Both the position numbers and the translations under genes were made by a program. A stretch of DNA of 64,000 nucleotides, from assembly GCF_019931145.1 (NCBI RefSeq), contig NZ_JAIOUV010000006.1, positions 248,001-312,000 of the forward strand. The letters run 5' to 3'. The notes below the pieces were generated by a model that was given only the letters and a program-made list of their open reading frames with translations, was not told the DNA's origin and made no database searches. This DNA comes from Marinicella meishanensis. Its GTDB lineage: Bacteria > Pseudomonadota > Gammaproteobacteria > Xanthomonadales > Marinicellaceae. Below are positions 1-9,302 of this stretch, piece after piece (the first letter of the stretch is position 1; every line of letters starts with the position of its first letter).

Positions 1-2
1 TC

Positions 3-341
3 GTGGCCAGTTATTTGGGCAGCTTTTTACTGGCTGGTGGCTTTTTGGCCATTGGCAGTTGTCTGTCGGCCGCCACCAAGAATCAAGTCATCGCATTCAT
101 ACTGTCGGTGGTGATTTGCTTCCTGTTCTTGTTGTCGGGCTTCCCGATGGTGCTGAACTTTTTTGCTTTGTTCATGCCACAGGTGATGGTCGATGCCATC
201 GCTTCCACCAGCTTTCTGACCCATTTTGATTCCATCACCAAAGGGGTGTTGGATTTGGGGGACGTTTGCTATTTTGGCATGGTGATTGGGTTGTGGTTGT
301 ATGCCACCACTTTGGTAATTGATATGAAAAAGGCGAATTAA
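3..341 (+). CDS. ABC-2 type transporter permease, C-terminal fragment (GldF-like)
   Basis: Partial gene: the frame is open to the left edge of the window, so only about the last 112 residues are seen. They contain three hydrophobic segments (about residues 5-25, 30-52 and 88-105) and end in a short basic tail, as in the membrane subunits of ABC-2 exporters. The stop is 2 nt before the start of the GldG-like gene, and the order permease, GldG-like protein, DUF4340 protein is a recurring bacterial arrangement. The transported substrate is not evident. The family name comes from gliding bacteria, but nothing here indicates gliding. An ATP-binding subunit would be expected just upstream of the window. 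Confidence 0.8.
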   Translation: MASYLGSFLLAGGFLAIGSCLSAATKNQVIAFILSVVICFLFLLSGFPMVLNFFALFMPQVMVDAIASTSFLTHFDSITKGVLDLGDVCYFGMVIGLWLYATTLVIDMKKAN

Positions 342-343
342 TC

Positions 344-2191
344 ATGCAAAAACAAGCTCATAAAACACAATTATTCATGTTGGCTGCCATCTTTTTCCTG
401 GCAGCGGTGATCATCGCGCAAAGCGGGTTGTTTTCGCGACTGCGGGTCGATTTGACTGAAAATGACCTGTTCACCTTGAATGAGGGTACGGTCAACATCC
501 TGCAAGACATCGACGAAAACATCCACCTGCGGTTGTTTTTTTCTGATCAAGCGACCCAAAACATCCCCTTGCTGCGGACCTACCACCGCCGGGTGGTGGA
601 CTTTTTGGAAGAATTGGAACGTTATGGTGGTGGCAAGCTCACCGTCAGTTTCATCGATCCGGTGACTTTTTCTGAAGAGGAAGACCAGGCTTCACAATAT
701 GGCCTGCAAGCATTGCCGGTGGGCGAGGGGGGTGAAAATGTCTTTTTTGGCATCGCCGGCACCAATGCCATTGATGATGTCGAAGTGATTCCATTCTTGC
801 AACCCGACCGCGAGGCATTCCTGGAATACGACTTGGCGCAATTGGTGTATAACCTCAACCACCCGGCAAAACGCACCGTGGGTGTGATGAGTGATTTGCC
901 GTTGCTCGGCAGTTTTGATCCACAAGCGGGCCAGGTGCCTGGGCAGATCGTGTTCGCACAGCTGCAAGAAATGTACCAAGTGGTGCCGGTGGCCAGTGAC
1001 ACCGATCGCATCGATGACGTTGATTTGTTGTTGGTGGTGCACCCGAAAAATCTGACCGAGCAAACCTTGTTTGCCATCGATCAGTACGTCATGGGCGGGG
1101 GGCGCTTGATGGCTTTTGTTGATCCCATGGCCCAAGCCGAGGAGGTACCGGCCGATCCGCAAAACCCCATGGCCCAACTGCAGGCCGATCGCTCGTCTGA
1201 TTTGGCGGTGTTGTTCCATGCCTGGGGTGTTGGATTTGACAAAACCAAGGTGTTGTTGGACAACCAGCACGCGGTTTCCATCCAAGCTTCCCAAGGCCAA
1301 ACCATTCGGCATTTGGGCATCAGCTCATGGAGTCAGGGCAACATGAATGAGAGTGACATCGTGACTTCGGACCTGAACACCTTGAACACCGCTCTGGCTG
1401 GGGCATTGACCGCCGAAGAAGGGCATTTGCTGCCCATTTTGACCTCATCTGAATTGAGCATGATGACCAACAACGACGCCATGTCATTGTTGTTCAATCC
1501 CAATGCCCTGTTCCAAAATTTTGCAGCGGATGAGCAAAGCCATGTGATTGCGGCGCGCTTGAATGGTCCAATCAACAGCGCCTTCCCCACCGGAATAGAA
1601 GGGCAGTCTGAGGCTCTGGCGCAAATCGAACAACCTCAAGTGGTGTTGTTTGCTGACGTGGATGTGTTGTTCGACCGCATGTGGGTCAGGGCCCAAAACT
1701 TTTTTGGTCGGCAGATTTACTCCAACTTTGCTGACAACGGTGCATTGGTCAATAATTTGATCGACAACATGACCGGCAGTGCTGATTTGATCCAGGTTCG
1801 CGCCCGTGGCACTTCCAATCGGCCCTTTGATAAGGTGCAAGAGATCAGGCGGGTCAGTGAACAGAAGTACCGCGAAACGGAAAACCAATTGTTGCAACAG
1901 TTGCGTGAAACCGAAAACAAACTGAATGAACTGCAGCGCATCAAAGGACAAGAGAATCAATTGATCATCAGTCAGGAGCAACAACAAGAAATCAACCGCT
2001 TCAAACAACGCAAGCTGGAAGTGCGCAAGAGCCTGCGGGAAGTCAAACGCAACTTGAACAAAGACATCGAGGCCTTGGGTACCCGGTTGAAATTCATCAA
2101 CATTGCTTTGGTACCGATCTTATTGACGGTGTTGATTGTGTTTTTGTCATGGCGAAAATCAAAGCGAAAGGAGCGTCAGTATGTTAAGTAA
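344..2191 (+). CDS. GldG-like ABC transporter auxiliary protein
   Basis: 615 residues with one N-terminal membrane segment (about 10-31), a large extracytoplasmic part, a charged Gln/Glu-rich coiled coil (about 505-580) and one C-terminal membrane segment (about 585-605) followed by a basic cytoplasmic tail. This is the layout of the GldG / ABC-type uncharacterised transport family. The N-terminal part shows the family pattern of a membrane helix followed by a section predicting 'LTENDLFTLNEGT', typical of these proteins. The gene starts 2 nt after the permease and overlaps the DUF4340 gene by 11 nt, so the three are almost certainly one operon. The role as a periplasmic partner of the ABC permease follows from family and context; the substrate is unknown. 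Confidence 0.82.
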   Translation: MQKQAHKTQLFMLAAIFFLAAVIIAQSGLFSRLRVDLTENDLFTLNEGTVNILQDIDENIHLRLFFSDQATQNIPLLRTYHRRVVDFLEELERYGGGKLTVSFIDPVTFSEEEDQASQYGLQALPVGEGGENVFFGIAGTNAIDDVEVIPFLQPDREAFLEYDLAQLVYNLNHPAKRTVGVMSDLPLLGSFDPQAGQVPGQIVFAQLQEMYQVVPVASDTDRIDDVDLLLVVHPKNLTEQTLFAIDQYVMGGGRLMAFVDPMAQAEEVPADPQNPMAQLQADRSSDLAVLFHAWGVGFDKTKVLLDNQHAVSIQASQGQTIRHLGISSWSQGNMNESDIVTSDLNTLNTALAGALTAEEGHLLPILTSSELSMMTNNDAMSLLFNPNALFQNFAADEQSHVIAARLNGPINSAFPTGIEGQSEALAQIEQPQVVLFADVDVLFDRMWVRAQNFFGRQIYSNFADNGALVNNLIDNMTGSADLIQVRARGTSNRPFDKVQEIRRVSEQKYRETENQLLQQLRETENKLNELQRIKGQENQLIISQEQQQEINRFKQRKLEVRKSLREVKRNLNKDIEALGTRLKFINIALVPILLTVLIVFLSWRKSKRKERQYVK

Positions 2192-3176
2192 CATGAAAGT
2201 ATTGTTGATCATTCTGTTGTTGGTGGCCACCGGCGCATTCTGGGTCTTGCGCGATGGGTCATCAACCGCGCCATCGACGGCTTTGTTGCCAGACTGGCAA
2301 GCCAGTGATGATCCCATCACCGCCATAAAACAGGTGGTGCTGGAACAAGGGGGTGAACGCATCGAATTACAACGTCAAGGCCAGCGCTGGGTGTTGAATG
2401 GGGGTTTCTATGCCAACATTGACCCCTTGTTTATGTTGTTGCAATCATTCAAAAATGCCGCGATCGTCGAAGCCAAAACCGCCAATCCGGACAACCATGC
2501 CCAAGTGTTCTTGTCCACCAGCGATTTGAAAGTGTCTTTGCATGATCAAAATGGTTTGATGCAAGCCATTCATGTGGGTAAAGTGACCACCGCCGGTTTG
2601 ACTTTTGTGCGCTTTGCCGAGGCCGATCAGACGTACACCGTCAGCGGTTTGGAGCGCATCACATTCAACTTGGATTCATGGCAATTGAAAACGGTGTTGG
2701 ATGTGCCAGCCGAACAAATCAAATCGGTGCTGATCAGCCCAGAAGACGGTGAAGCGGTCCATATTGAACGGGCCGATGTGGCCAGTCCATGGGAATTGTT
2801 GAACCTCCCTGCTGGGCAAGAAGTGCATGCCAATGCGGCCTTTGACAGTTTGGCCGGGGGCTTGACTCGCTTGATGATCGATGCCGCCGAGCCGGTGGAT
2901 TTGACCGATAAAACGACCTTGTTGTCAGCCACCTATGGTATGTTTGGTGGTGGCGAGATCACTCTGGTCGTGCAGCAAGCTGCCGATGAACAGCATTGGC
3001 TGCAGGTGGTCTCAGCGCAACATCCTGAGTATGCCGAATGGATGATGCAAATTGCACCGTACAAATTCACCGCCCTCAACCAACAACTGTCTGATTTCAT
3101 CCAGCCTGTGACCGCAGCAGAGGCCGCTGCAACAACCGAGTCTGAAGATGATCCTGTGGATCCAGTTATTGAATAA
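2181..3176 (+). CDS. DUF4340 domain-containing protein
   Basis: 331 residues. The ATG at 2181 is chosen because an AAAGGAG ribosome-binding site lies 7-8 nt upstream; a longer frame from 2136 would run far into the GldG-like gene. One N-terminal membrane segment (about residues 7-22) anchors a mostly beta-rich periplasmic region that contains the repeated ligand-like fold of DUF4340 proteins. The C-terminal tail is acidic. It overlaps the preceding gene by 11 nt and the following DUF423 gene by 29 nt. DUF4340 genes commonly follow GldF/GldG-type ABC genes, which supports a role with that exporter. The biochemical function is not known. Confidence 0.78.
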   Translation: MLSNMKVLLIILLLVATGAFWVLRDGSSTAPSTALLPDWQASDDPITAIKQVVLEQGGERIELQRQGQRWVLNGGFYANIDPLFMLLQSFKNAAIVEAKTANPDNHAQVFLSTSDLKVSLHDQNGLMQAIHVGKVTTAGLTFVRFAEADQTYTVSGLERITFNLDSWQLKTVLDVPAEQIKSVLISPEDGEAVHIERADVASPWELLNLPAGQEVHANAAFDSLAGGLTRLMIDAAEPVDLTDKTTLLSATYGMFGGGEITLVVQQAADEQHWLQVVSAQHPEYAEWMMQIAPYKFTALNQQLSDFIQPVTAAEAAATTESEDDPVDPVIE

Positions 3177-3552
3177 CAAGGCCATTTATTTGGTGGTGGC
3201 AGCCGTCTATGGTTTGACGGCTGTCGCCTTGGGGGCCATGGGAACACACCTGTTCGGCATTGAGAATGATGCCCGATCATACAGCTTGTTTCAGATGGCG
3301 GTGTTTTACCAGTTGAGTCATGCGGTGTTGTTGATGTGGCTGGCCACACAATTAACCGAAGGGGTGATGATTCGGTTTGCCGCCTTGGCCTTGAGTTTCG
3401 GTATTATGTTGTTCTGTGGTGGCTTGTATCTGTTGATCTGGCACGGCAACACCGCCATCTCCTGGGTCACTCCGGTGGGTGGCAGTTTGATCATCCTGGC
3501 CTGGTTGAACCTGGTGATCCATGGATTCAGTAAAATCAAACAAAACAAATAG
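3148..3552 (+). CDS. DUF423 small integral membrane protein (YgdD-like)
   Basis: 134 residues with four hydrophobic segments (about 12-30, 45-65, 72-95 and 100-125). The first carries the family motif GAMGTH, a variant of the usual GAFGAH of DUF423 (YgdD) inner-membrane proteins, and the length fits. The start ATG lies 29 nt inside the end of the DUF4340 gene in another frame, which suggests translational coupling. The function of the family is not established. It is probably the last gene of the operon; an imperfect hairpin follows at 3563-3584. Confidence 0.8.
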   Translation: MILWIQLLNNKAIYLVVAAVYGLTAVALGAMGTHLFGIENDARSYSLFQMAVFYQLSHAVLLMWLATQLTEGVMIRFAALALSFGIMLFCGGLYLLIWHGNTAISWVTPVGGSLIILAWLNLVIHGFSKIKQNK

Positions 3553-3562
3553 TTTCATGCTT

Positions 3563-3584
3563 TGAGGCGCCAAATGGGGCCTCA
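3563..3584 (+). terminator. Possible terminator hairpin after the DUF423 gene
   Basis: A 9-bp stem with one G-G mismatch and an AAAT loop (TGAGGCGCC / GGGGCCTCA), located 11 nt after the stop. There is no T-tract directly behind it, so intrinsic termination is uncertain. The rest of the gap up to 3808 shows no recognisable gene; an AAGGGG motif at 3731-3736 is noted under the next gene. Confidence 0.3.
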
Positions 3585-3808
3585 TCATGCCTGCCTGAAA
3601 AGTTTTTGGCTGGCAGGTGACAAATTTTTTCACCCGATAAAAATGCCCCCTTGTGGTTGTTGTGTTAAGATCTTTGAACGCCTAAAGCGCAGAAAATTAG
3701 TGTTAAAGACATCTAAGTAGCGTTCTCATTAAGGGGAATTTGAGACCGCAATCACAGATACCCAACAATTTTCTCCTACAATCAGAATCACGACAACCAA
3801 TCAGGGGT

Positions 3809-5626
3809 ATGATGAAAAAGACCAATCAACAACGCAGGCAACTGCTGGCAGGTGGGGTGGCAACCTCCTTGTTGGCGGCCTTGCCAATGACCTCCCACAC
3901 CGCCACCAATTCGTCTGGAATCAGGCGTCACAAGTTGGTGGATGCCATCCAGGCAGCCAACCTGCCACAGCAAAGATTTTCTCACATGGTTTACTCCAGA
4001 CTGGGATATGGCATCACCCCTGGGGTGTTTGACCAATTCCACTGGAATCAGCTGGGCGCCAATGACACCCAGCGATTGTCCAACTTCGTGGCCCAACAAT
4101 TGGCCGGCGGCGTCGATGGACCGGTGGACACCCGCATTGCACAGGCAGGCAACTACGTCACTTTGGACAAGAGCTTGGCTTTGTTGTGGAACCACCACCA
4201 TGTCAATCCAGGATCTGGCGAACGCAGCTCATCCAGGCCGCGCTATGAAATGCAACGCCTGAAATTCCTCAGAGCGACTTACACATTGTTCCCCTTGCGT
4301 GAGCGCATTGCCGATTTTTGGCACAACCATTTCAGTTTGAATGGCGACAGTTTTTACGCCAGGTCCACTTTGACCAGCTGGGACCGGGATGTGATCAGAA
4401 CCCACATGTTGGGCAACTTCCAGGCGTTTTTATACGCCACAGCCCGTCATCCAGCCATGTTGTATTACTTGGATAATTACAACAACTCTGTCTCAGAGCC
4501 GAATGAAAACTATGCCCGGGAGTTGATCGAATTGCACACCTTGGGCGTGGAAAACTACTACGGTTTGGAAGACCAAAATCAAGTGCCCACCATTCAAGTT
4601 ACCGAACGGGGTGGCCCGTGGGGCAGTGATGGCATCGTGCAAGAGTTTTATGTCGACAATGATGTGTATGAAGCCACCCGCTGTTTGACCGGTTGGCGGG
4701 TCAATGACTCCAGCAGCACCGGCGACACCGGCGCCTTCATGTACGATGATGACCGCCATGACCGGTTCCAAAAATCAGTGCTCAGTGGTGGCATGATCAA
4801 CATCCCTGCCAACCAAGGCATGCAAGATGGCATCGACGTGATTCGCTTGTTGGCCAACCACCCAGGAACCGCCAAACACATTGCCGGCAAACTGGCGCGT
4901 TTCTTTGTCGCAGATGACCCACCGCAAAACCTGATTGATGACGTGGCAGATGTGTTCTACCAGAACCGCTACCAAGCGAATCAATTGGAATTGGTCTTCA
5001 CCGAATTGTTCAACCACGCTGAATTTGTCAATCCTGCCAATTGGCAAACCAAATTGAAACGGCCCTTTGACACCGTGGTTTCTGCCATGCGGGCGGTGCA
5101 AACCAATTTCACCATCAAACCCGATGATGACAACAGCAACAACTTCGAATGGCGCATGGACGACACCGGACATTATCCGTTTGAATGGCAGCCACCCGAT
5201 GGTTTTCCGGTGCAATCGAATTATTGGATGAGTTCGACGGCCTTGATCCAAACCTGGAAAACAGTGGACTGGGTCATGGACCGCAGCAATTCAGGCAATT
5301 ACATCACGCCATTGCGGCAGTTGACGGTTTCAGTCTTTACCCCGAATCCGGATGACATGACGCCAGAGAATTTGGTGAGTTGGTGGATGACGCGGATTTT
5401 CAACACAGCCCCAACCGGTGGTTGGATGGGTGATCCGGTGTTTGAAAGCGTGGTGACGTTCCTGACGCAACAGCCACCCGATCAAACAACCTTCCCGGGT
5501 TGGCCTCGAGATTTGACCATCCCCATGGAAGACTTGGAAGACAATTCATGGCCTTACCGATGGCATGAACGACTGCGTGGTGCGGTCAGTTTGATCTTGG
5601 CATCACCTTACTTCATGCAACGATAA
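3809..5626 (+). CDS. DUF1800 family protein, Tat-type signal
   Basis: 605 residues from ATG 3809. A longer reading starts at TTG 3740, behind an AAGGGG, but the shorter one places a twin-arginine-like signal (RRQLLAGG then a hydrophobic stretch) at residues 9-30, as expected. Conserved DUF1800 blocks are visible: FWHNHFS, MLYYLDNYNN, NYARELIELHTLGV and CLTGW. The family is exported, has no proven activity, and is very often encoded directly before a DUF1501 gene, as here (13-nt gap). The pair therefore probably works together in the periplasm or on the surface, possibly on a cell-wall or phosphate-containing substrate; that is inference. No truncation seen. Confidence 0.85.
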   Translation: MMKKTNQQRRQLLAGGVATSLLAALPMTSHTATNSSGIRRHKLVDAIQAANLPQQRFSHMVYSRLGYGITPGVFDQFHWNQLGANDTQRLSNFVAQQLAGGVDGPVDTRIAQAGNYVTLDKSLALLWNHHHVNPGSGERSSSRPRYEMQRLKFLRATYTLFPLRERIADFWHNHFSLNGDSFYARSTLTSWDRDVIRTHMLGNFQAFLYATARHPAMLYYLDNYNNSVSEPNENYARELIELHTLGVENYYGLEDQNQVPTIQVTERGGPWGSDGIVQEFYVDNDVYEATRCLTGWRVNDSSSTGDTGAFMYDDDRHDRFQKSVLSGGMINIPANQGMQDGIDVIRLLANHPGTAKHIAGKLARFFVADDPPQNLIDDVADVFYQNRYQANQLELVFTELFNHAEFVNPANWQTKLKRPFDTVVSAMRAVQTNFTIKPDDDNSNNFEWRMDDTGHYPFEWQPPDGFPVQSNYWMSSTALIQTWKTVDWVMDRSNSGNYITPLRQLTVSVFTPNPDDMTPENLVSWWMTRIFNTAPTGGWMGDPVFESVVTFLTQQPPDQTTFPGWPRDLTIPMEDLEDNSWPYRWHERLRGAVSLILASPYFMQR

Positions 5627-5639
5627 CGGGAGCACAGAC

Positions 5640-6923
5640 ATGAAAAAAATGAAACGAAGAGCATTTTTACAATCGGCTGCCGCTTTGGGTGCATTTTCCA
5701 CGGTGAATTTCGCCCGGGCCGGTGGTACTTCACCGGGTAGTCAGCCCATCATCATTGATTTGTTCATGCGGGGAGGCATGGATGGCTTGAATGTGATCCC
5801 GCCCATCTCAGGACCCAACCGGACCTTTTATGAACAATTAAGGCCCAACATCCAAGTGCCTTTGACTGGCAGCAATGCGGTGTTGGATGTCGGTGAAGCC
5901 CTGGGTTTCCATCCGGCAGCCTCTGGCTTGCGAGACATGTATGTGGACGGCGATTTGGCGATCATCCATGGCACGGGTTTACCCCAAGAAAATGTCACCA
6001 GAAGCCATTTTGATGCCATGAAATTGCGTGAACTGGGTACCCCAGCGAGTTTGTCAACCACCAGTGGTTGGTTGACCCGTCATCTGGAGTCGACCCCGCA
6101 CATCACCGGTACCGAAATCATTCCGGTGTTGGTGTCCAATGATTCCAATCCGATCAGCTTACAAGCCTATTACAACGCCTTAACGGTGGATCAAGTGGGT
6201 GGCTATCATCCCAACTCAGGTTCTTTGGCAGAGAAACACGCCGAAGCCATCGGTAACATGTATCAAGGCAACAGTGCATTGGATTTGTCCGTAACAGGCG
6301 CCATGGATACCTTGGCCATCATCGATGCCCTGGACCTGGATGACTACAACCCAGCTGGTGGCGCGGTCTATCCTGATTCATCATTTGGTGACCAATTGAT
6401 GTTGATCGCGCAGTTGATCAAAGAGGATTTGGACATCAATGTGGCCACCGCTGATTTGAGTGGATGGGACACCCACAACGGCCAAGGAGATGGTGGTGGC
6501 GGTAACTTTTACGGCCGGGTTCAGAACATGTCCGATGCCGTGAAAGCCTTGTGGCAAGACCTCAATGCCTCGGGTCTGGGTAATCAAGTGACGATTGTGG
6601 TGCACAGTGAGTTCGGCCGGCGTGCCCGACAAAATGGCCAAAGTGGCAGTGGCACCGATCACGGCTCAGGCAATGTGATGTTTGTGATTGGTGGCAAAAT
6701 CAATGGCGGACAATCCTATGGTGAATTCGTCGGTCTCAGCAATGAACAGTTGTTTGGTGGCGAAGACATTGCCCCAGTGGTTGACTTCAGACAAGTGTAT
6801 GGCACGATTGTGCAAGAAATCTTGGGCAATTCAAACCTCAACCACGTGTTCCCAGGCTACCAGAACCACGTCAGCATGGACTTCACCTCATCTGACATCA
6901 TCTTCAAAGCTGGATTCGAGTAA
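5640..6923 (+). CDS. DUF1501 family protein, Tat-type signal
   Basis: 427 residues. The N-terminus KRRAFLQSAAALGAF followed by ARAGG is a clear twin-arginine signal with a cleavage site near residue 27. Downstream are blocks typical of DUF1501 proteins, which fall in the alkaline phosphatase/sulfatase-like superfamily: GGMDGLNVIPP, SHFDAM, GWDTH and SEFGRRA followed by GTDHG, the last holding probable metal-binding His/Asp residues. An RBS-like GGGAG lies 8 nt before the ATG. It forms a two-gene unit with the DUF1800 gene and is closed by the terminator at 6946-6981. Substrate unknown. Confidence 0.86.
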   Translation: MKKMKRRAFLQSAAALGAFSTVNFARAGGTSPGSQPIIIDLFMRGGMDGLNVIPPISGPNRTFYEQLRPNIQVPLTGSNAVLDVGEALGFHPAASGLRDMYVDGDLAIIHGTGLPQENVTRSHFDAMKLRELGTPASLSTTSGWLTRHLESTPHITGTEIIPVLVSNDSNPISLQAYYNALTVDQVGGYHPNSGSLAEKHAEAIGNMYQGNSALDLSVTGAMDTLAIIDALDLDDYNPAGGAVYPDSSFGDQLMLIAQLIKEDLDINVATADLSGWDTHNGQGDGGGGNFYGRVQNMSDAVKALWQDLNASGLGNQVTIVVHSEFGRRARQNGQSGSGTDHGSGNVMFVIGGKINGGQSYGEFVGLSNEQLFGGEDIAPVVDFRQVYGTIVQEILGNSNLNHVFPGYQNHVSMDFTSSDIIFKAGFE

Positions 6924-6945
6924 GGTAAGAATTCAAGCATGCATC

Positions 6946-6981
6946 AAGCCAAGCGTTGACACGTCATCGCTTGGCTTTTTT
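6946..6981 (+). terminator. Rho-independent terminator after the DUF1501 gene
   Basis: Perfect 10-bp stem AAGCCAAGCG / CGCTTGGCTT with a 12-nt loop, ending in six T residues (6976-6981). It lies 23 nt after the DUF1501 stop and just before the end of the convergent kbl gene, for which the opposite-strand T-run is weak. Confidence 0.75.
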
Positions 6982-6986
6982 GTGAA

Positions 6987-8153
6987 TCAGAGAAATTCTT
7001 GCTGCACTTGGGCAAAGGCATCCAGGGCCAAGTCCAGATCATTTTTGGAATGAGCGGCGGAGATTTGCAGCCTGATTCTGGCCTGATCCTTGGGCACCAC
7101 AGGGTAGCTGAAACCAATGCAATAAATGCCCAACTCCAACAAGCGGTCGGCCATGGTTTGGGCCAATTTGGCATCGCCCAACATGATCGGGGTGATGGGG
7201 TGGGCGTCGCCCGAGACGGTGTAGCCCATGGCTGTGATTTTTTCCCGGAAATAGCGGGTGTTCTCCGACAACCGTTCCAACAGAGCGGTTGATTCTGACA
7301 GCAAGTCAAACACCTTGATGCTGGCTGCCACCAAGGGTGGGGGCAGGGTGTTGGAAAACAAATAGGGTCTGGATCGCTGTCTGAGCAACTCAATGATTTC
7401 TTTTTTCCCGGTGGTGAAACCGCCAGAACCGCCGCCCAGGGCTTTGCCCAAAGTTGAGGTGAACACATCAATCTTATCCAAGACCCCGGCCAGTTCGGCC
7501 GAACCGCGGCCGGTGGGGCCGACAAAGCCGGTGGCATGCGAATCATCCACCACCACCAGGGCGTTGTAGAGCTCGGCCAATTCGGTGATGCGTTTGAGGT
7601 CAGCAATGGTGCCATCCATGCTGAACACGCCGTCGGTGACGATCAAGCGTTGTTGACAGGACTGGGTGTCTTTGAGGGCTTGTTCCAAGGCCGCCATGTC
7701 GTTGTTGGGGTAGCGGTGGCGCTGCGCTTTGCACAGGCGCACCCCGTCAATGATGGAAGCGTGATTCAAGGCATCACTGATCACCGCATCGTCTTGGTCC
7801 AGAATGGTTTCAAACAAACCGCCATTGGCATCGAAACAGGAGGTGTAGAGGATGGTGTCATCGGTACCAAAAAAATCACTGATTTTTTGTTCCAGTTGTT
7901 TGTGCAAATCTTGGGTGCCGCAGATGAAGCGCACCGAGGCCATGCCAAAGCCGTGGGTGTCCAGGGCTTTTTTGGCGGCTTTGATGATGGCCGGGTGATC
8001 GGCCAGGCCCAAATAGTTGTTGGCACAGAAGTTGATGACTTTTTGTCCACCGGGTAACTCGATGTGAGACGACTGTGGGCTGGTGATGATGCGCTCGGAT
8101 TTATACAGTCCGTCGTCTTTGATGCCTTGGATGATGGCAGAATAATTTTTCAT
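6987..8153 (-). CDS. kbl: Glycine C-acetyltransferase (2-amino-3-ketobutyrate CoA ligase)
   Basis: 388 residues, close to the 398 of E. coli Kbl. This PLP enzyme cleaves 2-amino-3-ketobutyrate with CoA to glycine and acetyl-CoA, the second step of threonine breakdown by the Tdh route. Visible family features are the CANNYLGL and SCFDANGG blocks, the PLP-contacting DDSHA (about residues 203-207) and the Schiff-base lysine K237 in STLGKALGG. It lies 10 nt downstream of tdh on the same strand, so the two form one operon with the order tdh-kbl, the reverse of E. coli. It belongs to the alpha-oxoamine synthase family; the neighbour makes BioF or HemA unlikely. Confidence 0.96.
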   Translation of the reverse strand: MKNYSAIIQGIKDDGLYKSERIITSPQSSHIELPGGQKVINFCANNYLGLADHPAIIKAAKKALDTHGFGMASVRFICGTQDLHKQLEQKISDFFGTDDTILYTSCFDANGGLFETILDQDDAVISDALNHASIIDGVRLCKAQRHRYPNNDMAALEQALKDTQSCQQRLIVTDGVFSMDGTIADLKRITELAELYNALVVVDDSHATGFVGPTGRGSAELAGVLDKIDVFTSTLGKALGGGSGGFTTGKKEIIELLRQRSRPYLFSNTLPPPLVAASIKVFDLLSESTALLERLSENTRYFREKITAMGYTVSGDAHPITPIMLGDAKLAQTMADRLLELGIYCIGFSYPVVPKDQARIRLQISAAHSKNDLDLALDAFAQVQQEFL

Positions 8154-8163
8154 GTGATGTGTA

Positions 8164-9186
8164 TCAGCTCCAGCTGCAGACGACTTTGCCGCATTGGCCT
8201 GATGACATCAGGTCAAATCCGTGTTGAAAATCGTCGATGTGAATTTCATGGGTGAGGGCTTTTTCCAAGGGAAAGCCCGAGTGTAACAATTGGGTCATTT
8301 TGTACCAGGTTTCATACATTTTGCGACCGGTGATGCCTTTGACCGAAAGGCCTTTGAAAATGATGTTGTCCCAATTGATCTGGGTGCTGTCGGGCAACAT
8401 GCCCAACAAAGTGATTTTGCCGCCATTGTACATGCTGTCAAGCATGTCATTGAAGGCCATGGGGTTGCCGGACATTTCCATGCCCAAATCGAAACCGGTG
8501 ATGTTCATTTCATGCATCACATCAGCGAGTTTTTCTTTGGCCACATTGACGGTTCGCGTGGCGCCCATGGAGCGGGCCAAATCCAGGCGGTAATCATTGA
8601 CATCAGTGATCACCACATTACGGGCACCCACGTGCTTACAGATGCCGGTGGCAATGATGCCGATGGGTCCAGCCCCAGTGATCAGCACATCTTCGCCCAC
8701 CATGTCGTATTCCAGGGCACAGTGAGCGGCGTTGCCAAATGGGTCAAAAAAAGCGGCCAATTTGGATGGGATGCGGTCTGACACGGGCCACAAGTTTTGT
8801 ACCGGCATGCTGATGTATTCGGCAAAAGCCCCATTGCGATTGACGCCAATGCCTTGGGTGTTCGGGCACAGGTGTTGGGTGCCTGCACGGCAATTGCGGC
8901 ACACACCGCAGACGATGTGACCTTCGGCGCTGACCCGCTGCCCCACCTCATAGCCTTTGACTTCACTGCCCATGTCCACAATGTGGCCCACGAATTCATG
9001 GCCAATGACCAACGGGGGTTTGATCACTTTGGCTGACCATTCATCCCACTTGTAAATGTGCAGGTCGGTGCCACAAATGGCGGTTTTTTCCACTTTGATC
9101 AGGACGTCGTTATGACCCATCTCGGGTTGGGCCACCTCGTCCATCCAAATGCCGGTTTCCGGGCGTATCTTTACCAGTGCTTTCAT
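8164..9186 (-). CDS. tdh: L-threonine 3-dehydrogenase
   Basis: 340 residues, the standard length. This zinc-dependent NAD enzyme oxidises L-threonine to 2-amino-3-ketobutyrate, which kbl then cleaves. Catalytic zinc ligands are visible as C38 (AICGTD) and H63-E64 (IGHEF), the structural zinc cysteines as C93, C96, C99 and C107, and the Rossmann motif as GAGPIG. It is the first gene of a tdh-kbl operon. The upstream region carries a perfect TATAAT -10 (9249-9254) and a stable hairpin in the predicted leader (9204-9228). Confidence 0.97.
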   Translation of the reverse strand: MKALVKIRPETGIWMDEVAQPEMGHNDVLIKVEKTAICGTDLHIYKWDEWSAKVIKPPLVIGHEFVGHIVDMGSEVKGYEVGQRVSAEGHIVCGVCRNCRAGTQHLCPNTQGIGVNRNGAFAEYISMPVQNLWPVSDRIPSKLAAFFDPFGNAAHCALEYDMVGEDVLITGAGPIGIIATGICKHVGARNVVITDVNDYRLDLARSMGATRTVNVAKEKLADVMHEMNITGFDLGMEMSGNPMAFNDMLDSMYNGGKITLLGMLPDSTQINWDNIIFKGLSVKGITGRKMYETWYKMTQLLHSGFPLEKALTHEIHIDDFQHGFDLMSSGQCGKVVCSWS

Positions 9187-9203
9187 GTTATATCTTGAAC
9201 CGC

Positions 9204-9228
9204 AACCACCGGCGCTGGGCCGGTGGTT
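9204..9228 (-). promoter_or_regulatory. Stable hairpin in the predicted tdh leader
   Basis: A perfect 10-bp GC-rich stem (AACCACCGGC / GCCGGTGGTT) with a 5-nt loop, between the -10 at 9249-9254 and the tdh start at 9186. It would lie in the 5' untranslated RNA, ending 17 nt before the ATG. No T-run follows on the minus strand, so it does not look like a terminator of fadD; a role in mRNA stability or translation is possible. Confidence 0.4.
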
Positions 9229-9248
9229 GGTGAATTTCAGGGGCGTGT

Positions 9249-9254
9249 ATTATA
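9249..9254 (-). promoter_or_regulatory. Probable -10 element for tdh-kbl
   Basis: Perfect TATAAT on the minus strand, 63 nt before the tdh ATG. No convincing -35 hexamer is seen at 16-18 nt, so an activator may be needed. Confidence 0.45.
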
Positions 9255-9302
9255 AACTTTTTTCAAAGTTCATGCGCGCCATGAATGCTGACCCCATGCG
9301 GG

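Noticed and set aside
3-3176. Gliding-motility locus
   Set aside because: Only GldF/GldG-like ABC parts are seen; these are widespread in non-gliding bacteria and no other gld gene is present.
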